Shown here in pieces: positions 47,732 through 58,395 of a stretch of DNA of 64,000 nt. This stretch comes from Chelonoidis abingdonii (taxonomy: Eukaryota; Chordata; Testudines; Testudinidae). The notes under the pieces were generated by a model. That model was given only the letters and a program-made list of their open reading frames with translations, did no database searches and was not told where the DNA came from. The DNA is taken from the NCBI RefSeq assembly GCF_003597395.2, contig NC_133769.1:47224266-47288265 (forward strand). The letters run 5' to 3'. Position 1 is the stretch's first letter, and the number at the start of each line of letters is the position of its first letter. A program made the translations under genes and the position numbers.

Positions 47732-48313
47732 ATGGAGTCCCAGAATCGCAAAAGAGCTCCAGCATGCACCGAACATGGTACTGGATCTGATCGCTGTAAG
47801 GGGAGATAAATCCGTGCTATCCGAACTCCATTCCAAAAGACAAAATGCCGGAATATTTGAAAAAATCTCAAAAGACATGAAAGACAGAGCTTATAACAGG
47901 GACTCGCAGCAGTGCCGCGTGAAACTTAAGGAGCTGAGGCAAGCCTACCAAAAAACCAGAAGGGCAAATGGCCGCTCCAGGGCACAGCTCCAGACATGCC
48001 ACTTCTATGATGAGCTGAATGCCATTCTGGGGGTGCCTCTACAACTACCCCAACCCTGTGCTTTGACTCCGTCAATGGACTCTCATGCAACGGGGATGTG
48101 GATTTAGGGGATGAGGAAGAGGAAGAGGAGGAGGAGGAGGATGACAACAACATTGAAGTTAGCTCACAGCAAGGAAACGGAGGAAACGTTTTCCCCGACA
48201 GCCAGGAATTGTTTATCATCCTGGGCCCAGTACGCTCCCAACCCACCCAAGGTGGGCTCACAGAACTTGAAGGAAGTCTGGTGAGTGTACGTCTGGTGAG
48301 TGTACCTTTGTAA
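47732..48313 (+). pseudogene. Harbinger MYB/SANT-like protein, exon 1
   Basis: ATG at 47732. After MESQNRKRAPACTEH a frameshift leads into the open frame 47775-48107: VLDLIAVRGDKSVLSELHSK, IFEKISKDMKDRAYNRDSQ, CRVKLKELRQAYQKTR, CHFYDELNAILG. This is the trihelix MYB/SANT fold of the Harbinger accessory protein. A second frame (48098-48313) carries the acidic run (DEEEEEEEEEDD) that follows. A donor-like GTGAGTGT at about 48280 suggests an intron. The partner protein binds DNA and helps the transposase. Confidence 0.85.
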
Positions 48314-49133
48314 ATATTGTACATGGTTTAAAAGCAAGTGTGTTTAATGATTAATTTGCCCTGAAGACTTGGGATGCATTCACGGCCAGTACAGCTACTG
48401 GAAAAGTCTGTTAACATGTATGGGGATGGAGTGGAAATCCTTCAGGGACATCTCAATAAAGCTCTCCTGGATGTACTCCCAAAGCCTTTCCAAAAGGTTT
48501 CTGGGGAGGGCAGCCTTATTCCATATGCCATGGAAGGACACTTTACCACGCCAGGCCAGTAGCACGTAGTATGGAATAATTGCATAACAAAGCGTGGCAG
48601 CGTATGGTCCCGGTGTTTGCTCGCATTCAAGCAACATCCATTCTTTATCTCTCTATGTTATCCTCAGGAAAGTGATATCATTCATGGTCACCTGGTTGAA
48701 ATAGGGGAATTTTATTAAGGGGACATTCAGAGGTGGCCGTTCAGGGTGGGCTGTTTGCCTGTGGCTGAACAGAAATCATCCCCACTGTGCGCCAAGCGCT
48801 GTGGGGGAGGGGTGAAGCGATCATCCCAGTTGGGTTTGTGCTGCACGTTAACCTGAAAACCTCAGCCCCTCCTTTTAAATGGTCAACCCATTTTAAATGG
48901 CCAACTCAATGGGTGCTTGGTATGGGACATGAGGGTGCTGCTGTTTGAAACCATTCCAACATGGAATTCCAACCGGCAGGCCCTCAATATAAGAGTCAAA
49001 ATGTGACCTTGTAAAGAAAGCACACGTGGTATGTAATGTTAACAGCTTGGTTCACCATGGTAGAGTGTACCCATTGTTCTCTAAAATGTGTCTTTTTAAA
49101 TACTACTCTCCCTTTTTATTTTCCTCCCACAGA

Positions 49134-49763
49134 TGCAAATGTTTCAATGTTTGCTGTATAGTCTCCATTCCAGAGGCTAGTGAAGATTAGAAGGCGAAAA
49201 AAATGCACTCACGATTACATGTTCTCTGAGCTCATGCAGTCCTCCCACACTAAAAGAGCTCAGTAGAATGCATGGAGACAGACAATGTCAGAGTGCAGGA
49301 AAGCACAAAGAACATGAGGACAGGAGGGACGCGCAAGAGGACGGGAGGGACGAGCAAGAGGAGATGTGGTATCAGCGTGATGAAAGGAGGCATGAAGCAA
49401 TACTCGAGGATCAGACTCATATTCTCCGGCGTATTGTTGACCAGGACAGGCAAAAGGAGGAACACAGACCACCATTTCAGCCCATGTGACCAACCGCCCT
49501 CCTCCCCAAGTTCCGTAGCCTCCTCACCCAGACACCCAAGAACGTGGCAGGGTAGCCTCCGGCCACCCTACCACTCCACCCCAGAGGACTTCCCAAGCAA
49601 CAGAAAGCTGGCATTAATAAGTTTTGAAGTGCAGTGTGGCCTTGTCCTTCCCTCCTCCCTTCCTCCCCCACTCCACCCGGTTCTTCCTTCCTCTCCCACC
49701 CCTCCTGGGCTACCTTCACAGTCATCCCCCTATTTGTGTGATGAATTAATAAAGAATGCATGA
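49134..49763 (+). pseudogene. Harbinger MYB-like protein, exon 2 with polyA signal
   Basis: It is preceded by a polypyrimidine tract and CAG (about 49118-49133). The frame 49268-49489 reads WYQRDERRHEAILEDQTHIL and QKEEHRPPF. It then shifts to the frame of 49272-49763 with PPSSPSSVASSPRHPRT. These are the family's charged helix and Ser/Pro tail. AATAAA at about 49749 is a plausible polyA signal for the plus gene. The frame change shows the gene is dead. Confidence 0.75.
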
Positions 49764-49955
49764 ATGTGAAGCAACGACTTTATTGCCTCTGCAAGCAGTG
49801 ATCAAAGGCGGGGAGGGGAGGGTGGTTGGCTTACAGGGAAGTAGAGTGAGCCAAGTGTGGGAGGGAGTTAGCAAGGAGAAAGAAACAGAACTTTCACACT
49901 GTAGCTCCCTGGTCAGTCATAAAACTGGTTTTCAAAGCTTCTCTGATGCGCACTG

Positions 49956-51037
49956 CTATGCTCTTCTAATTGCCCTGGTGTCTGGCTGGGCGTAATCAGC
50001 GGCCAGATGATTTGCCTCAACCTCCCACTCTGCCATATACGTCTCCCTCTTACTCTCACAGATATTGTGGAGCACACAGCAAGAAGTAATAACAATCGGA
50101 ATATTGGTTTTGCTGAGGTCTATCTGAATCAGTAAACTGCGCCAGCGCGCTTTTAAATGTCCAAATGCACATTCTACCACCATTCTGCACTTACTCAGTC
50201 TATAATTGAACACCTCCTGACTACTGTCCAGGGTGCCTGTGTATGGCTTCATGAGACATGGCATTAAGGGGTAGGCTGGCTCCCCAAGGATAACTATAGG
50301 CATTTCAACACCACCACCAACGGTTATTTGCTCATCTAGAAAGTAAGTCCCTTGCTCCAGCCATTGACACAGACGAGAGTTCCTAAAGATGCGAATGTCA
50401 TGTGCCTTTGTCCGCTATCCCACACTGACGTTGGTGAAATGTCCCTTGTGATCCACCAGTGCTTGCAGCACCATTGAAAAGTACCCCTTGCGGTTTACGT
50501 ACTCGCTGCCTTGGTGCTCCAGTCCCAAGATAGGGATATGCATTTCATCTACCGCCTCACCACAGTTAGGGAATCCCATTGCAGCAAAGCCATCCACTAT
50601 GACCTGCACATTTCCCAGAGTCACTACTCCTTATAGCAGCAGGGCACAGATCGCTTTGGCTACTTGGATCACAGCAGCCCCCACAGTAGATTTGCACACT
50701 CCAAATTGATTCCCGACTGATCAGTAGCTGTCTGGCATTGCAAGCTTCCAGAAAGCTATCGTCACTCACTTGTGAATTGTGATGACTGCTCTCATCTTGG
50801 TATTCTTGCCCTTCAGGGCAGGGGAAAGCAAGTCACAAAGTTCCATGAAAGTGTCTTAGTCATGTGAAAGTTTCGCAGCCACTGTGAATCATCCCAGACC
50901 TGCAACACTACGCGGTCCCACCAGTCTGTGCTTCTTTCCTGGGCCCAGAATTGGCATTCCATGGCATGAGCCTGCCCCATTGTCACCAGGATGGACAAAT
51001 TGCCATGGCCCGTGTTTTTAGAGAAGTCTGTGTCCAT
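49956..51037 (-). pseudogene. Harbinger transposase (HARBI1-like), broken
   Basis: Minus-strand pieces run in order: DWWDRVVLQVWDDSQWLRNF (about 50930), GFPNCGEAVDEMHIPI with EYVNRKGYFSMVLQALVDHK (50624-50415), then ILGEPAYPLMPCLMKPYTGT and FNYRLSKCRMVVECAFGHLK, RWRSLL, HNICESK (50303-49956). The first catalytic Asp (VDEMH) and the Glu (VECAF) are visible. The middle Asp is Glu (LGEPAYP; family D). Frames shift at least twice and a stop replaces a Trp near 50410. It is convergent with the MYB gene, the usual Harbinger layout. Confidence 0.9.
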
Positions 51038-51262
51038 GTCCTCATCACTCGTGACTGCCCTGCCATCGCCTTCTCGCCTACCTTTTTAGGTCCTGGTGCT
51101 GCATACACTGCAGGATAATGCACGCGCTATTTACAGTGCTCATAACTGCCGCGGTGATCTGAGCGGGCTCCATGCTTGCCATGCTATGGCATCTGCACGG
51201 AAAAAAGGCATGAAACGATTCTCAGCTGTTGCTCTCGGGGGGGGGGGGGCGCGACTGACGAC

Positions 51263-53700
51263 TGTAGCTATCCCACAGTTCCCACGGTCTCCACCAACCA
51301 TTTGAATTCTGGGTTGAACTCCCAATGCCTGATGGGTCAAAAACATTGCCATGGGTGGTTCTGGGTACATGTCATCAGCCCCGTCCCCAGTGAAAGCAAT
51401 GGCAAAAAATCATTTCTCACCTTTTTTCACTATCACCGTATGTCTCCTGGGTGCTGCTGGCAGACACGGTACTGCAACGTTACACAGCAGCATCCTCTTG
51501 CCTTCCCTTGCGGACAGTAGACGGTGCTGTATGACTGGCAGCCATCATTCTTGTCCCATGGGTGCTCCTGGCTGGCCTCGGTGAGGTCAGTCAGGGGCGC
51601 CTGGATAAAAATAGGAATGACTTCAGGTCATTCTCTTCTTTAAGTTTTGTGCAATGGAGATTCAGTCCTGTCTGGAATATCATGCCAGCTGGCGGCTTCT
51701 GCCTCAGGCTGCTCTCCCAGTCAGCAGCACCGTGCGGTTGCACCTACCCCATCCTACTTCCTGCTCCCATGGCTCATGAAGCCTGGACAGTAGTAAGGAG
51801 CAGTCTAACTATAGGCTGAGCAAGTGCAGAATGGTGGTTCACTCTACTTCCCTGTAATCCAACCGTCCTCCCCTCCCTCCTTTGATCTCTGCTTGCAGAG
51901 GCTCATAGACTCATAGACTTTAAGGTCAGAAAGGACCATTATGATAATCTAGTCTGACCTCCTGCACAATGCAGGCCACAGAATCTCACCCACCCACTCC
52001 TGGAACAAACCCCTAACCTATGTCTGAGTTACTGAAGTCCTCAAATTGTGGTTTGAAGACCTCAAGCTACAGAGAATCCTCCAGCAAGTGACCCGTGCCC
52101 CATGCTGCAGAGGAAGGCGAAAAACCTCCGAGCCTCTGCCAATCTGCCCTGGAGGAAAATTCCTTCCCAACTCCAAATATGGCGATCAGTTAAAACCCTG
52201 AGCATTGTGGCAAGACTCACCAGCCAGCACCCAGGACAGAATTCCTCGTAGTAACTCAGATCCCACCCATCTAACATCCCATCACAGACCCCTGGCATAC
52301 TTACCTGCTGACAATCAAAGACCAATTGCCAAATTAATTTGCCAAAATTTAGGCTATCCCATCATACCATCCCTCCATAAACTTATTAAGCTTAGTCTTA
52401 AAGCCAGATATGTCTCTTCCTCCACTACTTCCCTTGGAAGACTGTTCCAGATTTCACTCCTCTAATGGTTAGAAACCTTCGTCTAATTTCAAGTCTAAAC
52501 TTCCTAGTGTCCAGTTTATATCCATTTGTTCTGTTCCACATTGGTACTAAGCTTAAATATTCCCTCCCTCATATTTATCCCTCTGATATATTTATAAGAG
52601 CAATCATATCTCCCTTCAACCTTCTTTGGTTAGGCTAACAAGCCAAGCTTTTTAGTCTCCTTTTCATAAGACAGGTTTCCATTCTTGGATCATCCTAGTA
52701 CCCCTTCTCTGTACCTGTTCCAGTTTGAATCATCCTCTTAAACATGGGAGACCAGAACTGCACCCAGTATTCCAGATGAGGTCTCACCAGTGCCTTGATA
52801 TCATGGTACTAACACCTCCTTATCTTTGCTGGAAATACCTCATCTGATGCATCCTAAAACCCATTAGTTTTTTTAACGGCGTATCACACTGGGCTCATAG
52901 TCATCCTGTGATCAACCAATACTCCAAGGTCCTTCTCCTCCTCTGTTACTTCCAACTGATGTGTCCCCAATTTATAACAAAAATTCTTGTTATTAATCCG
53001 TAAATGCATGACCTTGCATTTTTCACTATTAAATTTCATCCTGTTACTGTTACTCCAGTTTACAAGGTCATCCAGATCTTCCTACATGATATCTCGGTCC
53101 TTCTCTGTGTTAGCAATACCTCCCAGCTTTGTGTCATCCGCAAACTTTATTAGCACATTTCCACTTTTTGTGCCAAGATCAGTAATAAAAAGATTAAATA
53201 AGATTGGTCCCAAAACCGATCCCTGAAGAACTCCACTAGTAACTTCCTTCCTGCCTGACAGTTCACTTTTCAGTACGACCCGTTGTAGTCTCCCCTTTAA
53301 CCAGTTCCTTATCCACCTTTCAATTTTCATACTGATCCCCATCTTCTCCAATTTAACTAATAATTCTGCATATGGAACCATATCAAATGCCTTACTGAAA
53401 TCGAGGTAAATTAGATCCACTGCGTTTCCTTTGTCTAAAAAATCTGTTACTTTCTCAAAGAGGCAATAAAGTCAGCGTTGTTTCAAATTCACGCATTCTT
53501 TATTAATTCGTCACACAAATTGGAGGATAACTGCCAAGGTAGCCCGGGAAGGGTGGGGGAGGAGGGAAGCATAGGGGTGGGGTAGTTGTAGAGGCACCCC
53601 CTAGAATGGCATGCAGCTCATCATTTCTGCGGGATGTCTGGGCTCTGACTCGGCGTGGCCGTTTGCCTCTCTGGTTCTTTAGTAGGCTTGTCTGATATTC
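51263..53700 (-). mobile_element. Inverted partial Harbinger copy (with CR1)
   Basis: The right-end sequence (51263-51680) is reverse-complementary to 53697-54225. A transposase scrap at 51765-51840 lies on the plus strand, opposite to the main copy, matching the MKPYTGTLDSS/FNYRLSKCRM region. Then come the gene-end region (51840-51903), a CR1, and MYB C-terminal sequence on the minus strand (53700-53503, DELHAILGGASTTTPP). All of this is inverted relative to 47351-51262. The junction near 51262 follows a run of 13 G (51237-51249). Confidence 0.75.
51904..53469 (-). mobile_element. CR1 LINE in the Harbinger composite
   Basis: The 3' end is at the low coordinate (CTCATAGACTCATAGACTTT, then GTCAGAAAGGACCATTATG in reverse of the usual tail). 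The open frame 53420-53082 (112 codons, minus) gives DLIYLDFSKAFDMVPY, RWIRNWLKGRLQRV, SVLGPILFNLFI and IKFADDTKL. The FADD box is intact at about 53131-53145. AGAGGC occurs at both edges (end of 51903 and about 53460), a likely target duplication. It is therefore younger than the Harbinger host. Confidence 0.95.
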
Positions 53701-54384
53701 CAGGCAGGACTGAATTTCCATTAGACAAAATTTAAAGGAGATAATGAACTGGGGAGTCATTCCCATTTTTGTCCAGGTGCCCCTGACCAACCTCACTGAG
53801 GCCAGCCAGGAGCACCCACGTCTGCCTGGTGCCTCTGACCGACCTCAGTGAGGCCGGCCAGGAACAACCAGGAGACAGCAGCAGATGGTACAATATGACT
53901 GCTAACTGTCTTTGTCAACTTGCAAAGGCAAAGAGCTGCTGCTGTGTAGCACTGCAATACCGTGTCTGTCAGCAGCACCAGGAAACATACAGTGAAAGTG
54001 AGCCGAGTGGGCTCCATGCTTGCTGTGGTATGTTGTCTGCACAGTTAACCCAGGGAAAAAGGCGAGAAATGATTTTTTGCCGTTGCTTTCGTGGATGGAG
54101 GGAAGGGCCTGACAACATGTACCCAGAACCACCCGCGACAATGCTTTTGCCCCATCAGGCATTGGGAGCACAACCCAGAATTCCAATGGGGGGCAGAGAC
54201 TGCGGGAACTGTGGGATAGCTACCACAGTACAATGCTCCAAAAGTTGACGTTAGTCTCAGTATTGTGGACGCACACCGCAGACTTAATGCGCTTACTGGG
54301 GACACACACAGACGACAGTATCAAATCAATTTCTAAAAAATCGACTTCTGTTAAATTGACCTAATTTCATAGTGAAGACATACC
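53700..54384 (+). repeat. Harbinger right end, full copy
   Basis: Continues GATATTCCAGGCAGGACTGA, GAGCCGAGTGGGCTCCATGC (also at about 51156-51176, same strand), ACATGTACCCAGAACCACC, TGGGATAGCTAC and the terminal GGTATGTCT (reverse). With 51263-51680 it forms long inverted arms. It is non-coding; open frames here are chance. Confidence 0.8.
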
Positions 54385-54389
54385 CTGAG

Positions 54390-55382
54390 TGTCTGTAGAC
54401 TCAGGGCTTTGAGAGTATTATCCATTCATCCAACCAAAACACAAGTTTCTCACTTCTGTCTTAGAAAGCAAATTATAAGGGATAACATAACAGCCAGATG
54501 TAATCATAACTGAGAACTGCAATGCCCTCTTTTCACATTACTCTTAATTCAAAATAGAACTTATTTGGCTTTCACTCTCAATTTTTTAGTCTGTTTAGTA
54601 ACCTTTATTATATTCTTATGAACTAGCTAGTCCATGCTGAAATCATTCATTATATTTAACACTGCAGTACAAGCTGTGCTCCTGCCAAAGCAGCTTTAAC
54701 ACAGAACATAAAAATCCTCTCTCCTGACTAAAGATTAAACTGTGAATCAGTTTTCAGCCTTATAACCACAATAAATTATAAATGCAACAGAATCTCTCGC
54801 ATATTTAACATTGAAGTTGTTAATTCAATCATTGGTTGCAAATATTTGGGGCTTTATTTTTAAGATTCAAAAGTCTCTAAACATTTTTTTTTCAATTTTG
54901 AGCTGACCATGGATTTCAGATGATTTATTTATTTTAGACTTTTATAGATGCAACTTATTATGTCTCAATCCTTATATTTTGAAATATATACAGTAAACCA
55001 AAGTTTCAATCTGTTCTTTTACAGTTGACTAGGATTATCTCTGACTTAAGCTCATAAGTGCTAAGCAGGTCCAGAGGTGCTTTAGATACTCACTACTCTC
55101 AACTTCAAAGTAGTAATATAAAAGTACTACTTACAGCTATATGGGATCTGTTTAGCTGTGGGCATATTTCAGTAGGTAACCTATATATGGCCAATAAGAA
55201 ATTCCTATTTCTCTCCATAACCTATTTTCTCCATATAGTCAGAGACTAAACCCCCGTGAGTAATGAGATTAACATAAAACAGTTTCAAAGACAATTCTAA
55301 AACTGAAGAAGTTTGGTTAAATGAAAGACAACTATACAGTTACTTTCCTTAACCGTATTTGTCTTCATGGGAAAAGGTTACT
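54390..55382. other. Unclassified sequence, no gene seen
   Basis: AT-rich, no open frame of interest and no repeat I can name. Confidence 0.5.
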
Positions 55383-55590
55383 CACCCTGAGGTTCTTTGA
55401 GATGTGTGTTGCTATGGGTGCTCCATTGTGGATGTGGCAGCACCCCCTATGCTTGTGATCAGAGATCTTCATCAGAAGTGCCTATTGGATCACACATGCA
55501 CACCTCTCACCTCATGCGTCATGAGTGGCACGTATATATAGCATTGTGCAGTCCCACTGCCCCCCCAGTTCCTTCTTGCTGCAGAACTTG
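55383..55590 (-). repeat. DIRS left inverted terminal repeat
   Basis: GGTTCTTTGAGATGTGTG, GGGTGCTCCATTGTG, GGCAGCACCCCCTATG, GATCAGAGATCTTCATCAG, CATGCACACCTC and CCCCAGTTCCTTCTTG occur in this order. The reverse strand of 59817-60020 has the same blocks. The decay is clear but the match is unmistakable. Confidence 0.88.
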
Positions 55591-55620
55591 TTTGTCAGTT
55601 ACGAAGCAGGAAAGCAGGTG

Positions 55621-55730
55621 GTGGAGCACCCATAGAGACATACATCTCGAAGAACCTCAGATACTGCACAGGTTGAGCAACCTTTTCTTCTTCTTCTTCG
55701 AGTGACGTCCCCCGGGTGCTCCACATTAGG
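55621..55730 (-). other. DIRS internal complementary region
   Basis: This short region holds rc of the left end (TCTCGAAGAACCTCAG) next to rc of the right end (TTCTTCTTCGAGTGACGTCC, then GGGTGCTCCAC). An internal complementary region with copies of both outer ends is a hallmark of DIRS elements. It is thought to guide circle formation in replication. Confidence 0.78.
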
Positions 55731-55769
55731 TGACTGGAAAGCAGTGGCTTCGGAGCAGCATTTACTGCC

Positions 55770-55930
55770 GATTTCCCAGGATAGTATCAGCTGAAGTGTC
55801 CTGAGTAATGGCATAGTGATGAGCAAAAGCGTCTGCTGATGCCCATGTAGTCGCTTTGCAAATGTCATCAATGGGGGCATTATTGACAAAAGCAATGAAG
55901 GTGGAAAGCAAGCAGGTGGAATATGCTCTA
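55770..55930 (-). pseudogene. DIRS tyrosine recombinase C-terminus
   Basis: A minus-strand frame reads DDICKATTWASADAFAHHYA followed by ITQDTSADTILG. ICKAATW...TF..HY is the C-terminal block of DIRS recombinases. The Tyr after HH is the likely nucleophile position. The N-terminal catalytic Arg blocks are not recognisable in the decayed frames upstream. The enzyme would insert circular DNA. Confidence 0.78.
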
Positions 55931-56057
55931 ATTGCAGTAGGAGATTGTCAATTGTGTAGTTGGTAGGCCAGATATATACACTTCAAGATCCATTTTGCAG
56001 AGTGGCAAAAAGATCTATGTTGGAGAATCCCCAGCGGTTGAAGATAAGATGAAGGAT

Positions 56058-56400
56058 TCACATATCCCGTTCCCCCTTGTGATCATGGGAGAATCTCCTG
56101 CTCAGTGAATCTGCAGTGATGTTCTGGTGCCCAGGGAGGTATGCAACTGAAATGGTGATGTCATGTTGGATACACCAGTTCCATAATTTCAGTGCCTCCA
56201 AACATAAAGAGTGGGACCTCACTTCCCCTGCCTGTTGATGTAAAACATGCAGGCAACATTGTCCATCATGATTCTGATGGTGTGATGTGTGATCAGTGGG
56301 AGGAAATATCAACTATGTGCCCTACACTGTATGAGTGTGAAGGTGCACTCCCAACTGATTAAGGAGGCATCGGTTATTAGAATCATAGTTGGCACTGGCT
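56058..56400 (-). pseudogene. DIRS RNase H
   Basis: ILITDASLISWECTF (first Asp), IMMDNVACMFYINRQG (next Asp, degenerate) and LWNWCIQHDITISVAYLPGH then ITADSLSR (last Asp) appear in order. The last part is the open frame 56312-56058. It matches the DIRS-type RNase H (ADxLSR end). Frame changes are present between the first two blocks. Confidence 0.8.
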
Positions 56401-56773
56401 GAAGGGAAGGAACTCCAACATAGATGTTCTTGGGTTGTGTCCACCAGAGTAGATTGTTCTCATCATGGATAACAGTTTGTGTAGGCTGTATCTATGAAGG
56501 ACATATACTATATGGAGCCACACCTGAAGACATCGCATATGTAACTGTGCATGCCTTACCATGAATGTTGTGGCTGCCATGTGTCCTAGTAGCTGGAGAC
56601 ATGTTCTAGCGGAGATCTGGTGGCAGGCTCATACCTTGGACACAAGATCCACTATAGTAGAGAATCTGAGGTGCAAGGAGGGCTCTGGCTGGTATAGCAT
56701 CTAGCTGTGCACTGATGAACACCAGGTGCTGTATTGGTGTTAAATTTGACTTCTCCACATTCACACAGAGACC

Positions 56774-57259
56774 TCAATTTGTGAAAAGGTCCACTGTGAC
56801 ACGGCCGGCATGAAGAGCATCTGCTTCAGATTGGGTCTTGAAGAGACAGTAGTCTAAGTATGAAAACATGACTATGCCTTGTTTCCTTAGGTAGGTGGCA
56901 ACTACTGCAAGGACTTTGGAGAATATATGAGGGGCCATCAGCAGTCTGAAAGGCAGTACCTTGTACTGATAATGGTCAGCTCCCATGGTGAAGTGGAGAA
57001 ATTCTCTGTGTGCAAGGTGGATTGCAATATGGAAATATGTGCCTCAGAGGTTGAGGACCAAGAACTAGTCCCCCTGTTCCAGTGCTGGGATAATGGTAGA
57101 GAGTCTAACCATCTTGAAGTGTTGTAGTTTGATGAACTTGTTTAGGTTTCGAAGATCCAGGATTGGCTGCCAGCTGTTGGATTTCTTCTGGATCAGAATA
57201 TAATGGGGGTAGAAACCCTTTTCTCTGCACTGGGAAGGGACTGGATTGACAGCTCCCAA
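56774..57259 (-). pseudogene. DIRS reverse transcriptase, active site altered
   Basis: 57259-57065 reads GFYPHYILIQKKSNSWQPIL then DLRNLNKFI, with KMVRLSTIIPAL after it. 56986-56774 reads HYQYKVLPFRLLMAPHIFSK, then FSYLDYCLFKTQ. The DIRS active site is FxYLDD; here it is YLDY, so the second catalytic Asp is lost. A stop follows ALEQGD between the two frames. Confidence 0.88.
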
Positions 57260-57438
57260 GTCCAGATGATTTATTTTTTCTCATAGAATGGGCTCATGAG
57301 AGGGGTTCCTGAAGAGGGATGGGGAAGGAGGCTGGCAGGGCAGGATAGATTGGAAATGCAAGGAGTATCCTTCCCTGACAATCTCTAGAACCACTTGTCT
57401 GATGTGATTAGTCTCCATGATGGAAAGAACAGAGCTAA

Positions 57439-57747
57439 TCAGTCATCAAATTGGTTGGCTTTTGAAGATGGTTGGTATGAATGGAACACGGCCTTAACCA
57501 CACCTTCAAAATTGTTGCTTGGCTGGCGGTGTGTGAGAGGTAGCCCTTTGAGGAGTGGTCTGTCTATGTTTAGTAGGGGCCTTTTGTCATCGGCGCTGAG
57601 TGTCATAGTGCCATTGAGGAGTGTACTGTGGTGGTTGGGATTGCAGGGGAAGATGATACTTCCCTGAGTGTCTCCTTGGAGTTTGTAAGTGCCAAGGGAG
57701 TGGAGAATAGCTTGAGGGTCTTTAAGGGAGTGGAGCGAATTGTCCAT
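57439..57747 (-). pseudogene. DIRS region before RT
   Basis: A 102-codon frame between gag and RT is rich in Pro, Lys and Arg without a domain I recognise. It is likely the linker at the end of gag or the start of pol. Its phase relation to both is uncertain. Confidence 0.4.
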
Positions 57748-58144
57748 ATGTTCTGCAAATGGTTTGGGGACCTCTAAAGGTAAATCTTCATCTGTGGTTT
57801 GTACTTCCTTAGGAAAGCCCGAGAAGTGTAGCCATGACTCCTCATGACCACAGCAGTTCTGATGGAGCAGGTGGTGGTATCTGCAGAGTCTAGTGAGGCT
57901 TATATGGTCGTAAGAGACAAGAAGAGACCCTCAGATATAAGCACCTGGAGTTGTTCTTTCTTGGCCTCAGGAAGGTCATGGCAGAGTTCCTCTAATTTGG
58001 AGTAGTTGGAGTAGATGTACTTGGCCATAAGAGCCTCAAAATTAGATATTCGAAACTGGAGCATGGCAGATGAATAAGCCTTGCTTTCAAATAAATTTAA
58101 GTGTTTCCAGTCTCTGTCCTGATGGATAGACTGAGATAGATACT

Positions 58145-58275
58145 TATATCAGAGGGGTAGCTGTGTTAGTCTGGATCTGTAAAAGCAGCAAAGAATCCTG
58201 TGGCACCTTATAGACTAACAGACGTTTTGGAGCATGAGCTTTCGTGGGTGAATACCCACTTCATCAGATGCATGT
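58145..58275 (-). mobile_element. Penelope-like 3' tail inserted in DIRS gag
   Basis: It carries the tail seen at 37975-38108 in reverse: GGTAGCTGTGTTAGTCTGG, GTGGCACCTTATAGACTAAC, CATGAGCTTTCGTGGGTGAA and CACTTCATCAGATGCATG. It is flanked by a perfect 11-bp duplication AGATAGATACT (58134-58144 and 58276-58286). It is 5'-truncated and non-coding. It is younger than the DIRS element. Confidence 0.9.
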
Positions 58276-58395
58276 AGATAGATACTGTTGTCCTTGCCCT
58301 TGCACCACACTAACTACTAGAGAATTCAGCATGGGATGCAAGAAAAGAAATTCCAAATTTTTTTGCTGGAACATAATATTTTTGTCTGTCCATTT

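Larger units (their letters stand above)
47351..54384. mobile_element. Composite Harbinger element with inverted second copy and CR1
   Basis: The outer ends are inverted repeats: GGTCTACACAACGAGTTTAG at the left, and GGTATGTCTTCACTATGAAA read in reverse at the right. CTGAG lies at both outer edges (47346-47350 and 54385-54389). This is a possible duplication, though Harbinger usually shows a 3-bp one. Parts: left end; MYB/SANT gene (plus); transposase (minus); partial right end up to about 51262; an inverted partial element (51263-53700) with a CR1 inside; a full right end (53700-54384). Confidence 0.85.

Noticed and set aside
48098..48313. Poly-Glu frame that could suggest a nuclear acidic protein
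   Set aside because: It is the acidic stretch of the Harbinger MYB-like gene in a shifted frame.
49272..49763. A 163-codon frame as a novel gene
   Set aside because: Its second half is the Ser/Pro tail of the Harbinger MYB-like gene. Its first half is the wrong frame over that gene's charged helix.
55770..55930. Recombinase block as phage integrase or attachment site
   Set aside because: The context is DIRS (RT, RNase H, inverted ends). Nothing prokaryotic is present.
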